Below are positions 41,423 through 50,758 of a stretch of DNA of 53,472 bases, in pieces (positions within the stretch are counted from its first letter, which is position 1; every line of letters starts with the position of its first letter). Location: NCBI RefSeq assembly GCF_003382285.1, contig NZ_QTJR01000019.1, positions 1 to 53,472 of the forward strand, in the 5' to 3' direction. Source of the stretch: Lysobacter soli (GTDB taxonomy: Bacteria > Pseudomonadota > Gammaproteobacteria > Xanthomonadales > Xanthomonadaceae). The notes beneath the pieces are model-generated. The model was not told the DNA's origin. It saw only the letters and a program-made list of their open reading frames with translations, and did not search any database. Both the position numbers and the translations under genes were made by a program.

Positions 41423-42571
41423 ATGAAGTTCAAGTCCCGTAAGCCGTCGTCCCGCCTGCCCGGCCGGATCATCCTGGTCCTCGCGCTGGTGCCCGTGCTG
41501 CTGGTTCCGCTGATCCGCTGGGAAGTCGAGGCGACGCCGCCCGCCAAGCCCGCCACGCCGCCGGCGGTGGTCGGCGTTGCAAGTGCAGTGACGACGGAGC
41601 TGGCGCCGATGCACTGGGCGCCGGGCAGCGTGATCAGCCGCCGTGATGCGAAGGTCGCCAGCGAGCAGGACGGCCGCGTCGTGCGCGTGGCCGAAGTCGG
41701 GCAGAAGGTGCGCGCAGGCGAACCGCTGGCGGTGCTCGACGACAGCACGCTGGCCTTGCAACAGCAGCAGGGTGAAGCGGACGTGGCGCGCATCCGGGCG
41801 CAACTGGAGATGGCCGCGCGGCAGGAGCAGCGCTATGCGCAGCTCGCCGCGCAGCAGAACATCGCGCGTGCGCAGTACGAACAGACGCGCGCCGATCGCG
41901 ACATGCTCGCGCAGGACCTTGCGCGTGCGCAGGCGTTGCTCGCGCAGACGCGGCTTCGCCGCACGCAGATGGTGGTGCGCGCGCCGTTCGACGGCGTGGT
42001 CGCCGAGCGTTCCGTGCAGCTGGGCGAATACGTCGGCATCGGCGATCCGGTCGCGCGGCTGGTCGACACCGGCGCGCAGGAAGTACGCGTTCGTGCGCCG
42101 GTCGATCTGGCGCAGCATCTGGCGGTCGGCATGCCGGTGGAAGTCAGCGTCGGCAAGCGTGGGACCGCCGAGAAGAGCGGTACCCGCACGCATCCGGTGA
42201 GTGCGCTGGTGCCGGTCGGTGACGAGGCGTCGCGCCAGCTCGAACTGCGCATCGCGATGGAGGACGGCGAACTTCCCGTCGGCACCGCGGTGGACGTCGG
42301 CATGCCCGATTCGGGCAGGCGTTCGGTGGTCGCGGTGCCGCGCGACGCGCTGATCCTGCGACGCGATGGCGACTACGTGCTGCGCGTGGCATCGAACAAC
42401 ACGGCCGAACGCCTGCCGGTGAAAACCGGCACGGAGGTCGACGGCCTGGTGGAAGTGCAGGGCGCGGTGAAGCCGGGCGACCGGCTGATCGTGCGCGGCG
42501 GTGAGCGGATCGAAGCCGGGCAGGCGGTGACGATCCAGCAGGATCTGTCGCGGGCGACGGCGGCGAGATAA
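41423..42571 (+). CDS. RND efflux periplasmic adaptor (membrane fusion protein)
   Basis: This 382-residue protein has an N-terminal membrane anchor (residues 15-31, RIILVLALVPVLLVPLI). It then has a biotinyl/lipoyl-like hairpin domain (GSVISRRDAKVASEQDGRVVRVAEVGQKVRAGEPLAVLD, outlined), a coiled-coil hairpin near 110-170 rich in Gln, Arg and Ala, the rest of the lipoyl domain (VVRAPFDGVVAERSVQLGEYV), and beta-barrel and proximal domains. It links the RND pump to an outer-membrane channel, which must be encoded elsewhere. The gene order pump then adaptor is the reverse of most such operons. Confidence 0.93.
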   Translation: MKFKSRKPSSRLPGRIILVLALVPVLLVPLIRWEVEATPPAKPATPPAVVGVASAVTTELAPMHWAPGSVISRRDAKVASEQDGRVVRVAEVGQKVRAGEPLAVLDDSTLALQQQQGEADVARIRAQLEMAARQEQRYAQLAAQQNIARAQYEQTRADRDMLAQDLARAQALLAQTRLRRTQMVVRAPFDGVVAERSVQLGEYVGIGDPVARLVDTGAQEVRVRAPVDLAQHLAVGMPVEVSVGKRGTAEKSGTRTHPVSALVPVGDEASRQLELRIAMEDGELPVGTAVDVGMPDSGRRSVVAVPRDALILRRDGDYVLRVASNNTAERLPVKTGTEVDGLVEVQGAVKPGDRLIVRGGERIEAGQAVTIQQDLSRATAAR

Positions 42572-42601
42572 CGCTGCGGTTCTCGCGGGTGGACTGCACG
42601 G

Positions 42602-42631
42602 CCCCTCTGCTGGATGGTGGAGGGGTTTTTT
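42602..42631 (+). terminator. Rho-independent terminator after the RND operon
   Basis: CCCCTC (42602-42607) pairs with GAGGGG (42620-42625) around a 12-base loop, followed by TTTTTT. It lies 31 bp after the adaptor stop codon. The T-run continues directly into a gttgctgttgctgttg hexamer stretch. Confidence 0.8.
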
Positions 42632-43144
42632 GTTGTTGCTGTTGCTGTTGATTTGCGCGTGCTCTTGTTCGTCATTCCAGCGAAAGCTGGAATCCATCTT
42701 GCCGTTGCCGTTGCCGTTGTAGTTGCCGTTGCTCTTGCTCGTCATTCCCGCGAAGGCGGGAATCCATGGACTTCCACGCTTTACCTGAAGCCTGGAAGAG
42801 CAAAGAAGAATCACAATCCAAGCTTCCGATCGCCTGCGGCGCTCGGGTCACTTTTCTTTGCTTGCCCAAAGAAAAGTAACCAAAAGAAAGGGCCTTCCAT
42901 TTGCCCAAATCAATCCCACGACCGGAAAGCGAGTAGGCGCGTTCGCGATTCGCCATCCATGGCTCAGCGCTCACCGCCGCACATCCTGTGCGGCGCCCTA
43001 CGGGGCTAGCAATGAATGGGCTGTTCGACAGCAAACAGCAACAGCAAATGGATTCCAGCTTTCGCTGGAATGACGGCGCGCCTAAGCCCCTCTCCCTCCG
43101 GCGACCGAAGGGAGTGCAGAGCTGAGAGGGGTTGGGGTGAGGGT
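42632..43144. repeat. Hexamer stretch, R1 and family A composite repeat copy A2
   Basis: The stretch begins with GTTGCT-type hexamers (about 42632-42655 and 42700-42735) and an R1 copy at 42674-42693. Copy A2 proper runs from R1 at 42744-42763, through P5' (from 42826) and P4' (42846-42881), to a CAGCAA run at about 43028-43048. It ends with an inverted R1 at 43052-43071 and an R2 with a long loop (43087-43132). It lies between the convergent adaptor and EAL genes. No gene is supported in 42572-43207. Confidence 0.85.
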
Positions 43145-43207
43145 CGGGGCATGCGATCACGCTGGCGCTTGCGAAAGCTCGTTGCTTGTAGCTGCCGAAA
43201 GGAAGGC

Positions 43208-46200
43208 TCACCCCTCCGTCGCAAACGCCTGCCACGGCCCGTCCACCCACTCGCGCATTTCGCGCAGCGTTTCGATCGCCTGCGCCAGCGGTGCCGGACG
43301 ATGGATGCCGAAGCCCTGGACCTGGTTGCAGCCGTGCATGGCGAGCCATTCGTATTGCGCGCGCGTTTCCACGCCTTCGCCGACGACCTCCAGCCCGAGT
43401 CCGTGGCCGAGCGCGAGCAACGCCTGGCAGATCGACGCACTGCGCTCGTCGCGATGCACGTCGCGCACGAAGGACTGGTCGATCTTGATCGCATCCAGCG
43501 GCAGCTGCTTGAGGTACGACATGCTCGAAAAGCCCGTGCCGAAATCGTCCAGCGACAGGCAGACGCCTGCCGACTGCAATCGCCGCAATGTTTCCAGCGC
43601 CTGTTCCGGACGCGTCATCAGCACGCTTTCGGTCAGTTCGATGTGCAGCGCGCCGCGCGGCAGTTCGTATTCGCGCAGCACGCTTTCGATGTCGTGCGCG
43701 ATGTCGCCATCGAGGAACTGCATCAGCGACACGTTCACCGCCACCGGCAGTCCGGGGAAGCCGGCGCGTTCGAGCAGGCGGTGCGCGGCGGCCGCCTCGC
43801 GCAGGGCCCAGCGGCCGAGCGGCACGATCAGGCCGGTGTCTTCGCACAGGCCGATGAATTCCGACGGCGGCAGGTAACCGCCACCGCGTTGCGGCCAGCG
43901 GATCAGCGTTTCCAGCCCCGCCGGGCGCGAATACGCCACGTCCCACAGGATCTGGAAATGCAGTTCGAATTCGCCTGCGTCGATCGCGCGGTGGATGCGG
44001 CCGGCCAGTCGCAGGCGATCGCTCGCGTGGCGCGCCATGCCCGGCTCGAACACGACGATTGGCCGATGCTCGGTGCGTGCGACGTGCGCCGCCAGCCCCG
44101 CGTTGCTGATCGCCTGCACTGCCTCGTCGTCGCCGGTGCGCATGTCGGACACGCCGATCCACGATTCCAGCCGGTGCAGCGTGTCCTCGCCAGGAATCGG
44201 TCGCGCGAGTTCCTGCTGAAGGCATTCGAGCGCTTCACCCCAAGCCTCCACCGGATGCACCGCGAGCGCGAACTCCTCGCCGCGCACGTGCCCGGCCACG
44301 CCGAAGCGCTCGCCCAGGCGCGCGATGCGCGTGGCGATGACGCGCAGCGTGTCGTGTCCGGCTTCGCGGCCGAGGCTGTCCTCGATCAGTTCCAGCCCGC
44401 GCAACTGCACGCACGCGATGCGGCACGGGCCAGACGGCAACGCATCCACGCGCTGCGCCAGCGCATCGGCGTTGAGCAGGCCGCTGGTCATGTCGTGGCT
44501 CGCGCGATAGGCCAGCTCGCGCTGCTGCGCCATGCGATCGGTGACGTCCTCGGCCAACACCAGCCGTGCGGGATTGCCGCGGAAATCGATGTCGGTTGCG
44601 TGGATGCGCACTTCCAGCAGGCGGCCGTTCTTGCGGCGATGCACCCACAGGCGGATCTCGTCTCGATCCCCGGGGCGATGGTTCGCCAGGTCGTTGGCGA
44701 CCTCTTCGCGATGCTCTTCGGGGCGGATGTCGTAGATGGTCATCGCGAGGAATTCCTCGCGCGAGTAGCCGTACTGGTCGATCGCTGCCTGGTTCACTTC
44801 GAGGAAGCGCAGCGTGCGTACGTCGAAGACCCAGAATGGCAGCGGGTTGCGCTCGAACAGCAGGCGGAACTGGCGTTCGGCTTCCTCCAGCGCCAGCTGC
44901 GCCTCGATGCGATCGGTGACGTCCACCACGGTTCCGGCCATTTCGACCGTGCCGTCGTCGTCGCGCGTGGCGGCGCCGCGCGCGGAGATCCAGCGCACGC
45001 GGGCGTCGTCGCCACGGATGATGCGATAGTCCAGCGAGTACGGCGCGCCGGTCCGCCACGCCTCGTTGAAGTGCTGGGACAACCGTTCGCGGTCGTCCGG
45101 ATGCACGATCGCGTAGAACTCGCCGATGGTCGCGGCCGATTGTCCTTCCGGCAGGCCGAGCAGGTCGCTGACCGGTTCGGACCAGCAGATCGTGCCGTTG
45201 CGGTCGGCGATCCACGTGCCCGTTCGGCCAAGCTGCTGTGCGCGGCGCAGGTTGTCGGCCGCTTCGGTCAGGCGTTCGACCATCTGCGCGTTCGCCCGCG
45301 CGTTGCGACGGACCACGCGCACGACGTACACCAGGCCCCCCAGGTACAGCAGGTAGAGCGCGATGCCCGCCGCGACCAGGCGCCACCACGGCGCGAGGAT
45401 GTACCCGCGCGCGATGGCGACGTCGACATGCAGCGGGTAGTCGGGCACCAGTCCGCTGACGGTCATGCGCGACACGCCGTCACGGTGGTCGTCATCGTCC
45501 TCTGCCATCAGCTTCGGTTCGACCTGCGTCGGCACGACGGCATCGTCGGGCTGGCCGACGTACTGCTCGCCACGCGTGTCGGCGACCAGCCGGCCGTCGG
45601 TCCCGGCGAGCTGGATCAGGTGGATGCGGTCGGCATCCAGGTGCATGACCAGTTTCTGCAGTTCGGTCGTGCGCAGGCGAGCGACGATCCAGCGTCCATC
45701 GTCCATCGGTAGGGCGAGCGGCAGCAGCCATTGGCCGCGATGCTGTGCGAGCGGGCCGACAAACATCGACTGCGCATGCGGCTGCGGCGTGCGGCGATCC
45801 GGCCAGTTCGGCAGGTCCGGCTCGCCGCGGCCGCTGCTGATGGGGCGGCCCTGCGCATCGGTGAGCTCGAGGCTTTCCAGTTCCTGCTGGCGCTGGGAGA
45901 CGCCGGCGAAGAACTCGGTGATCAGCTGCGGCAGGTGTTCAGGTGCGGCAACGGCGACACCCTGCACATCGTTGGAGATGCCGCGCATCGCGCGTTCGAG
46001 GTTGCGCAGCTGCAGCCAGACCAGGCGCTCGGCGCCGGCGGCCAGCGCGAGGTTCTGCCGTTCGGCCGCTTCGAGCCGGTTGCTCCGATCGGACGCGGCG
46101 ACGGCGAACAACGTCGCGGCGAGCACCACCGCCAGCGCCAGTCCGAAGCCGAGCACGGCGGCGGCCGATTGCGTGCGGCGACTGGCGGGACGGGAGCGTT

Positions 46201-46213
46201 CGTCGGGAGGCAT
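43208..46213 (-). CDS. Membrane PAS-GGDEF(degenerate)-EAL signalling protein
   Basis: This 1001-residue protein has a transmembrane helix near residues 17-40, a periplasmic sensor region to about 280, a second helix near 285-305 and two PAS domains (about 325-440 and 445-570). A GGDEF-like domain follows whose active motif is RGEEF (near 643), so diguanylate cyclase activity is unlikely. The EAL domain begins near 735 and has ETLIRW in place of EALLRW (Glu kept), the Asn of VAVNVSLMQF, the Glu of HIELTESVL, DDFGTGFSSM, the Lys of AIKIDQSF and the Glu of EVVGEGVET. A cyclic-di-GMP phosphodiesterase role is probable. It is a single-gene unit. Confidence 0.92.
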   Translation of the reverse strand: MPPDERSRPASRRTQSAAAVLGFGLALAVVLAATLFAVAASDRSNRLEAAERQNLALAAGAERLVWLQLRNLERAMRGISNDVQGVAVAAPEHLPQLITEFFAGVSQRQQELESLELTDAQGRPISSGRGEPDLPNWPDRRTPQPHAQSMFVGPLAQHRGQWLLPLALPMDDGRWIVARLRTTELQKLVMHLDADRIHLIQLAGTDGRLVADTRGEQYVGQPDDAVVPTQVEPKLMAEDDDDHRDGVSRMTVSGLVPDYPLHVDVAIARGYILAPWWRLVAAGIALYLLYLGGLVYVVRVVRRNARANAQMVERLTEAADNLRRAQQLGRTGTWIADRNGTICWSEPVSDLLGLPEGQSAATIGEFYAIVHPDDRERLSQHFNEAWRTGAPYSLDYRIIRGDDARVRWISARGAATRDDDGTVEMAGTVVDVTDRIEAQLALEEAERQFRLLFERNPLPFWVFDVRTLRFLEVNQAAIDQYGYSREEFLAMTIYDIRPEEHREEVANDLANHRPGDRDEIRLWVHRRKNGRLLEVRIHATDIDFRGNPARLVLAEDVTDRMAQQRELAYRASHDMTSGLLNADALAQRVDALPSGPCRIACVQLRGLELIEDSLGREAGHDTLRVIATRIARLGERFGVAGHVRGEEFALAVHPVEAWGEALECLQQELARPIPGEDTLHRLESWIGVSDMRTGDDEAVQAISNAGLAAHVARTEHRPIVVFEPGMARHASDRLRLAGRIHRAIDAGEFELHFQILWDVAYSRPAGLETLIRWPQRGGGYLPPSEFIGLCEDTGLIVPLGRWALREAAAAHRLLERAGFPGLPVAVNVSLMQFLDGDIAHDIESVLREYELPRGALHIELTESVLMTRPEQALETLRRLQSAGVCLSLDDFGTGFSSMSYLKQLPLDAIKIDQSFVRDVHRDERSASICQALLALGHGLGLEVVGEGVETRAQYEWLAMHGCNQVQGFGIHRPAPLAQAIETLREMREWVDGPWQAFATEG

Positions 46214-46368
46214 CGCGTCGCGTGTTCTTCCGGCAGCGGTCCGGGACCTTTCGGTGCGTTCTATTCAGTGCGTCCGACGGTGACAACGTTGTGAGCGCAT
46301 CGCCGCGCGGACACGGTTACATCGGCATCACCTTTCGATATCGGCCGAAGCGGGCACAACTTCAGTCT

Positions 46369-46749
46369 TCACGCCGGCAGTGGTGCATCGCCCGGCTCGG
46401 CGCGCTCGGGAAGCAGCGCCAGCAGTTGCGGGATACGGTAGGGCTTGGGCAGGAAGATCACGTTCCCCGGAAGCGCCGGCAGCTGCGCGCGCGCGAAGCC
46501 CGACGCCAGGATCACGCGCGCGTGCGGCTGCAATCGCGCGACGTGGTCTGACAGCTCGATCCCCGACATCCCGTTGGGCATACTCACGTCGCTGACCACG
46601 ACGTCGAACGCTTCGCGCTCCATCGCGGTCACCGCCTGCGGGCCGTCGGCGGCGGTGCTGACGCGGTAGCCGGTCATGCGCAGCGCTTCACCGATCAGCA
46701 GGCGCAGATCGTCCTCGTCCTCGACCAGCAGGACGCGTACCTCAGACAT
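46369..46749 (-). CDS. Single-domain response regulator
   Basis: This 126-residue receiver domain has acidic residues in VEDEDD (near 10-15), phosphoacceptor Asp54 in VVVSDVSMPNGMSG, Ser83 in ILASGF and Lys102 in FLPKPY. There is no output domain. Its start overlaps the end of the upstream PAS kinase gene by 8 bp, so the kinase is the likely donor. Such free receivers usually act by protein contact or in a phosphorelay. Confidence 0.92.
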   Translation of the reverse strand: MSEVRVLLVEDEDDLRLLIGEALRMTGYRVSTAADGPQAVTAMEREAFDVVVSDVSMPNGMSGIELSDHVARLQPHARVILASGFARAQLPALPGNVIFLPKPYRIPQLLALLPERAEPGDAPLPA

Positions 46750-47971
46750 CGGTTGTTTCTCCGTTCGCGGCGTCGCCCGCGGGCGCCAGTTGTGCGGGAA
46801 GGTGGATGCGCACCTGCGTGCCCTGGCCGGGCTCGCTCTGCAGCAGCACGAAACCGCCGGACTGCGCGGCGAAACCAAACACCTGGCTCAGGCCCAGCCC
46901 GCTGCCCTTGCCGATTTCCTTCGTCGTGAAGAACGGCTCGGCAGCGCGTTCCGCGACCTCGCTGCTCATGCCCGAACCATCGTCGATCACCTCGACCACG
47001 ACGTACTCGCGATCGCCCTCGTCGGGCGCTTCGGGTCGCGTGCATTTCGTGCGGCGCGTGCGCACCGTGATCGTGCCGCCGGCGGGCATCATCGCGTCGC
47101 GGCTGTTGGCGACCAGGTTGAGCACGGCGGCCTCGAACTGGGCGGCGTCGACTTCCAGCGACGGCGCATCATCGGACAGGTCGAACTCGAACCGGATCGA
47201 TGCACCGCATGCGCGGCGGTAGAGCTCGGACGAACGCGACAGCAGGTCGTTGATGTCGTGGGGTTCCGGCGCCAGGTTCTGGCCGCGCGCGAACGCGAGC
47301 AGCTGCCGGGTGAGCAGGGTGCCGCGATCGGCGGCGCGCTGCGCGGCTTCGATCCACTCCAGCGTGCGCGCGTCCTGCGTGTTCTTCAGGCCGATCAGGT
47401 CCAGGCTGTTGACGATGACCGTCAGCAGGTTGTTGAAGTCGTGCGCCAGGCCCAGGGTGAGCTTGCCGATGGCCTCCAGCTTCTGCGACTGGGCCAGCGC
47501 CTTCTGCGCGGCCTGCAGGCGCAGCATCGCCTCGTAGCGTTCGGTGACATCGCGCGTGACCTTGGCGAAGCCGATCAGTTCGCCGTCCTGCCAGATCGGG
47601 TCGATCACCACGCTGGCGCGGAACCGCGTGCCGTCCTTGCGCAGGCGCCAGCCTTCGGCCTCGAACTTGCCTTCGGTGCGCGCCGCTTCCAGGCCGCGCT
47701 GCGGTTCGCCGCGGACGATGTCCTCGGGCGTGTAGAAGCGGGAGAAATGCTGGCCGACGATCTCGCGGTCGGTGTAGCCCTTGATGCGTTCGCCGCCGGG
47801 GTTCCAGCTGCGGATGACGCCGTTGGGGTCGAGCATGTAGATGGCGTAGTCCGTCACGCTTCCGATGAGAAGCGCGAACTGGCGGGACTCGTCGTCGAGC
47901 CCGCGAACGGATACATCGCCAAAGTCCACGCCCGTATCACGCGGCGTGGGAATCGCGTCGACCAATGTCAC
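46742..47971 (-). CDS. PAS domain histidine kinase
   Basis: This 409-residue soluble protein has a PAS domain (residues 33-145, with YAIYMLDPNGVIRSWNPGGERIKGY, outlined). The kinase core has His177 in LTLGLAHDFNNLLTVIVNSLDL, an N-box NLVANSRDAM, G1 box DDGSGM and G2 box GSGLGLSQVFGF. The HDFNN form is typical of kinases paired with single receivers, and one follows with an 8-bp overlap. The start is a GTG at 47971 directly after AGGGGGAAG, an unusually short spacing, so the true start might be slightly downstream. Confidence 0.92.
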   Translation of the reverse strand: MTLVDAIPTPRDTGVDFGDVSVRGLDDESRQFALLIGSVTDYAIYMLDPNGVIRSWNPGGERIKGYTDREIVGQHFSRFYTPEDIVRGEPQRGLEAARTEGKFEAEGWRLRKDGTRFRASVVIDPIWQDGELIGFAKVTRDVTERYEAMLRLQAAQKALAQSQKLEAIGKLTLGLAHDFNNLLTVIVNSLDLIGLKNTQDARTLEWIEAAQRAADRGTLLTRQLLAFARGQNLAPEPHDINDLLSRSSELYRRACGASIRFEFDLSDDAPSLEVDAAQFEAAVLNLVANSRDAMMPAGGTITVRTRRTKCTRPEAPDEGDREYVVVEVIDDGSGMSSEVAERAAEPFFTTKEIGKGSGLGLSQVFGFAAQSGGFVLLQSEPGQGTQVRIHLPAQLAPAGDAANGETTDV

Positions 47972-48041
47972 TTCCCCCTGTGCGGCGACGAGCCTAGTGC
48001 GCCCGCCGTTAAATTTCCGTGCAAAACGCCACGTCCTGCGA

Positions 48042-48233
48042 TCAACGCTCGGCCTGCGAGGGCGTCCCGTTGTCGGGCAGGTCGTACTCGGCGTCCAGCG
48101 CCGTGTCCCGCAGCGGTGGGGTGAGGTCCGCGCCCTGTCCGGGCTGATCGTCGCGGTCGTCGGGTTTGCGCAGCTCGCCCTTGCGGGTGTCGGCCTCGGG
48201 CAGTCCCTCGTGGTCGCGATGGAATTTGCTCAT
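48042..48233 (-). CDS. Small hypothetical charged protein
   Basis: This 63-residue hydrophilic protein starts MSKFHRDHEGLPEADTRKGELRKPDDRDDQPGQGADLTPP. It has no membrane helix or Cys and looks disordered. It lies 70 bp upstream of the PAS kinase on the same strand and may be its first operon gene. I do not recognise a family. Confidence rests on a plausible start and codon pattern only. Confidence 0.5.
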   Translation of the reverse strand: MSKFHRDHEGLPEADTRKGELRKPDDRDDQPGQGADLTPPLRDTALDAEYDLPDNGTPSQAER

Positions 48234-48492
48234 GGCGTGGGTCCACGGTGTTTCCAGGGTGCAAAGGTGACCACACCGGGCGAGGACGGCAAGTGAAGCC
48301 CGGCCCTTGCGCCGCCGCGCCGCGACGCTCCGACCCGATACGGCAAAGCGCCGCACGCGGCCTTCACCTGACGCACGCGCCGCCATCGGCTAGCATCGGC
48401 GCGCTTCACGGCGCGTGTTCAGGCGCGCATGCAGTGGAGCTGCACGTCTCGAATCAGTTTGCCGGCGGGCCATTCGCCGGTACCGGGGAAAG

Positions 48493-50304
48493 ATGGAACC
48501 AGTCACGACTCGCATCCCGTGGGGCCGATGGAGGCTGCCGCTTCTGGCGGCCGGCATCGTCCTGATCATGGTCGCGCCCTTCCTGCTGCTGCAGCGGTTG
48601 TCCGAGCAGAACCTCGCGGCGGCGGACGCGGTGTCGCACACGCACGAGGTGGAGGCATCCGTGGCCTCGCTCGCGCTGAGCGTGCGCGACGCCGAATCGG
48701 CCGCCATGTCCATCGCACTGGGCCACGACCGGCCGTTGACGCGCCAGCGCTATGCCGAAAGCAAGGCCGCCGTCGGCCCGAACCTCGACAGGCTGACCGT
48801 GCTCACCGCCGACAACCCGGCGCAGCAGGTGCTGATCGGCCGCCTGCGCGAGCTGGTCGAGAACCGCATGGACGTCATGGACGAGCTCCTGCGCGATACG
48901 GCGAGCGGCGGTGCGGTCCATAGCGCGCAGATCCTCGCGCCGCTGGCCGATCGTTTCGCGATCCGCCCGGCGCTGGACGAAATGCGGAAGAACGAACGCG
49001 ACCTGCTGGCGCGCCGGAACTTCGACGCCGATCAGCAGCGGCGCCACGCCACCTGGCTCGGCTGGGGCGCGATGACCGCGCAGCTGGTCCTGATGGGCAT
49101 CGTGATGCTCCTGCTGGGACGGCAGATCTCTAGCCGCATCAACGCCGAGAAACGCTCCACGCAGGCCAGCGCCCGCGCGATGGCGGTGCTGCAGACGGTG
49201 CGCGAGCCGATCGTGCTGTTCGACGACGACCAGCGCATCGTGATGCACAACGCCGCGTTCGCCGAGATGTACGGCATCGAGGGGGACGGCGTGTCGCTGT
49301 CGTTGTCCGACATCGGCCACGGCGCATGGGACGATCCGGTCCTGCGCCAGCGCCTGCGCGACGTGCTGCAGCGCGGCCGCGAGCTGTGGGACTTCGAACA
49401 GGACCAGAAGCAGCCGGACGGTCCGTCGCGCACGGTGCTGCTCAACGCGCGCCGCATGCCGCTGCCCGATGTCGACGACCACGTCGTGCTGATGACGATC
49501 TCCGACGTCTCCGCGCAGAAGGCCACCAACCAGAAGATCGCCGAACTCAACCGCCAGCTGGAAGGCAAGGTCGAGCAGGTGTCGGAAGTGAACCGCGAGC
49601 TGGAGGCCTTCAGCTATTCGGTCTCGCACGACCTGCGCGCGCCCCTGCGCCACGTCGCTGGTTTCTCCGACAAGCTCGCGCGGCACCTGTCCGAAAGCGC
49701 CGACGAGAAGACGCACCACTACCTGGACGTCATCGGCAGTTCGGCGCGACGCATGTCGCAGCTGATCGACGACCTGCTGGTGTATTCGCGCCTGGGCCGC
49801 AGCGCGCTGCGCCTGCAGGCGGTGGACATGCAGTCTGTCGTGGCCGAAACGCGCGCGATGCTCGATGCCGGCGCCGAAGCGCGGGCGCCGCGCGTGGAAT
49901 GGCGCATCGCGCCGCTGCCGATCCTGGTCGCCGACGAAAACATGATGCGCCAGCTGTGGACCAACCTGCTGGGCAACGCGGTGAAGTACTCATCGCGCCG
50001 GGACGTGGCGACGATCGAGGTCGCGCATCGCATGCTCGACGACGGCTCGCACGAATTCAGCGTGCGCGACAACGGCGCCGGTTTCGACATGGCGTACGCG
50101 AGCAAGCTGTTCGGCGTGTTCCAGCGCATGCACAAGGCGACCGAATTCCCCGGCACCGGCATCGGCCTGGCCAGCGTGCGCCGCGTGCTGGCGCGCCACG
50201 GCGGCCGCATCTGGGCCGAATCCGCGCCCGATGCCGGCACCACCTTCCATTTCACCCTTCCCGCGGCGCTGGACGCGCCCACTTACGAGCGAACCGCCGC
50301 ATGA
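48493..50304 (+). CDS. CHASE3-like/PAS membrane histidine kinase
   Basis: This 603-residue protein has a transmembrane helix near residues 15-34 and a helical periplasmic CHASE3-like domain (about 40-185, with VASLALSVRDAESAAMSIALGHDRPLTRQRY, outlined). A second helix lies near 188-208, a PAS domain near 225-345 and a coiled coil near 345-370. The kinase core has His379 in FSYSVSHDLRAPLRHVAGF, an N-box NLLGNAVKYS, G1 box DNGAGF and G2 box GTGIGLASVRRV. The bacteriophytochrome-type kinase core is commonly paired with Rcp1-like receivers. One follows with a 4-bp ATGA overlap. The ATG at 48493 follows GGGGAAAG. Confidence 0.93.
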   Translation: MEPVTTRIPWGRWRLPLLAAGIVLIMVAPFLLLQRLSEQNLAAADAVSHTHEVEASVASLALSVRDAESAAMSIALGHDRPLTRQRYAESKAAVGPNLDRLTVLTADNPAQQVLIGRLRELVENRMDVMDELLRDTASGGAVHSAQILAPLADRFAIRPALDEMRKNERDLLARRNFDADQQRRHATWLGWGAMTAQLVLMGIVMLLLGRQISSRINAEKRSTQASARAMAVLQTVREPIVLFDDDQRIVMHNAAFAEMYGIEGDGVSLSLSDIGHGAWDDPVLRQRLRDVLQRGRELWDFEQDQKQPDGPSRTVLLNARRMPLPDVDDHVVLMTISDVSAQKATNQKIAELNRQLEGKVEQVSEVNRELEAFSYSVSHDLRAPLRHVAGFSDKLARHLSESADEKTHHYLDVIGSSARRMSQLIDDLLVYSRLGRSALRLQAVDMQSVVAETRAMLDAGAEARAPRVEWRIAPLPILVADENMMRQLWTNLLGNAVKYSSRRDVATIEVAHRMLDDGSHEFSVRDNGAGFDMAYASKLFGVFQRMHKATEFPGTGIGLASVRRVLARHGGRIWAESAPDAGTTFHFTLPAALDAPTYERTAA

Positions 50305-50756
50305 CCGACTACCGCACCATCCTCCTCGCCGAAGACAGCCAGGCCGACGCCGAAATGGCGATCGACGCACTGCGCGAGGCCAACCTCATCAATCCCATCG
50401 TGCACGTCGAGGACGGCGTCGAGGCGCTGGATTACCTCCTGCGTCGCGGCAAATTCGCCGATCGGGGCGAGGGCATGCCGGCCGTGCTGCTGCTCGACAT
50501 CAAGATGCCGCGCATGGACGGCCTGGAAGTCCTGCAGGCCATCCGCGAGCACGACCACCTGCGTTGCCTGCCGGTGGTGATCCTGTCGTCCTCGCGTGAG
50601 GAGAGCGACCTGGCCCGCAGCTGGGACATGGGCGTGAACGCCTACGTGGTCAAGCCCGTCGATGTCGACCAGTTCTTCCAGGCGGTGAAGACGCTCGGCA
50701 CGTTCTGGGCCGTCATCAACCAGGCGCCCGAGCGCGCTGGACAGCAGCCGGTCTGA
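50301..50756 (+). CDS. Rcp1-like single-domain response regulator
   Basis: This 151-residue receiver has acidic residues in LLAEDSQADAEM, phosphoacceptor Asp66 in VLLLDIKMPRMDGLE, Ser96 in VILSSSREESD and Lys118 in YVVKPVDVDQF. The N-terminal loop with a short insertion (RRGKFADRGEGMP) is typical of Rcp1/CheY-like partners of phytochrome-type kinases. It is translationally coupled to the kinase before it and lies 2 bp before the REC-kinase-REC gene. Confidence 0.94.
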   Translation: MTDYRTILLAEDSQADAEMAIDALREANLINPIVHVEDGVEALDYLLRRGKFADRGEGMPAVLLLDIKMPRMDGLEVLQAIREHDHLRCLPVVILSSSREESDLARSWDMGVNAYVVKPVDVDQFFQAVKTLGTFWAVINQAPERAGQQPV

Positions 50757-50758
50757 GC

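Noticed and set aside
38204-42814. Very long open frame (over 1500 codons) on the minus strand opposite the RND genes
   Set aside because: It is His/Arg/Gln/Asp-rich without any domain pattern and lies fully antisense to two well-recognised RND genes. Long antisense frames are common in GC-rich DNA.
42858-43009. Short frames reading LAQRKVTKRKG in all family A copies
   Set aside because: They recur only because the DNA element recurs. They have no consistent start, no ribosome-binding site, and different continuations in each copy.
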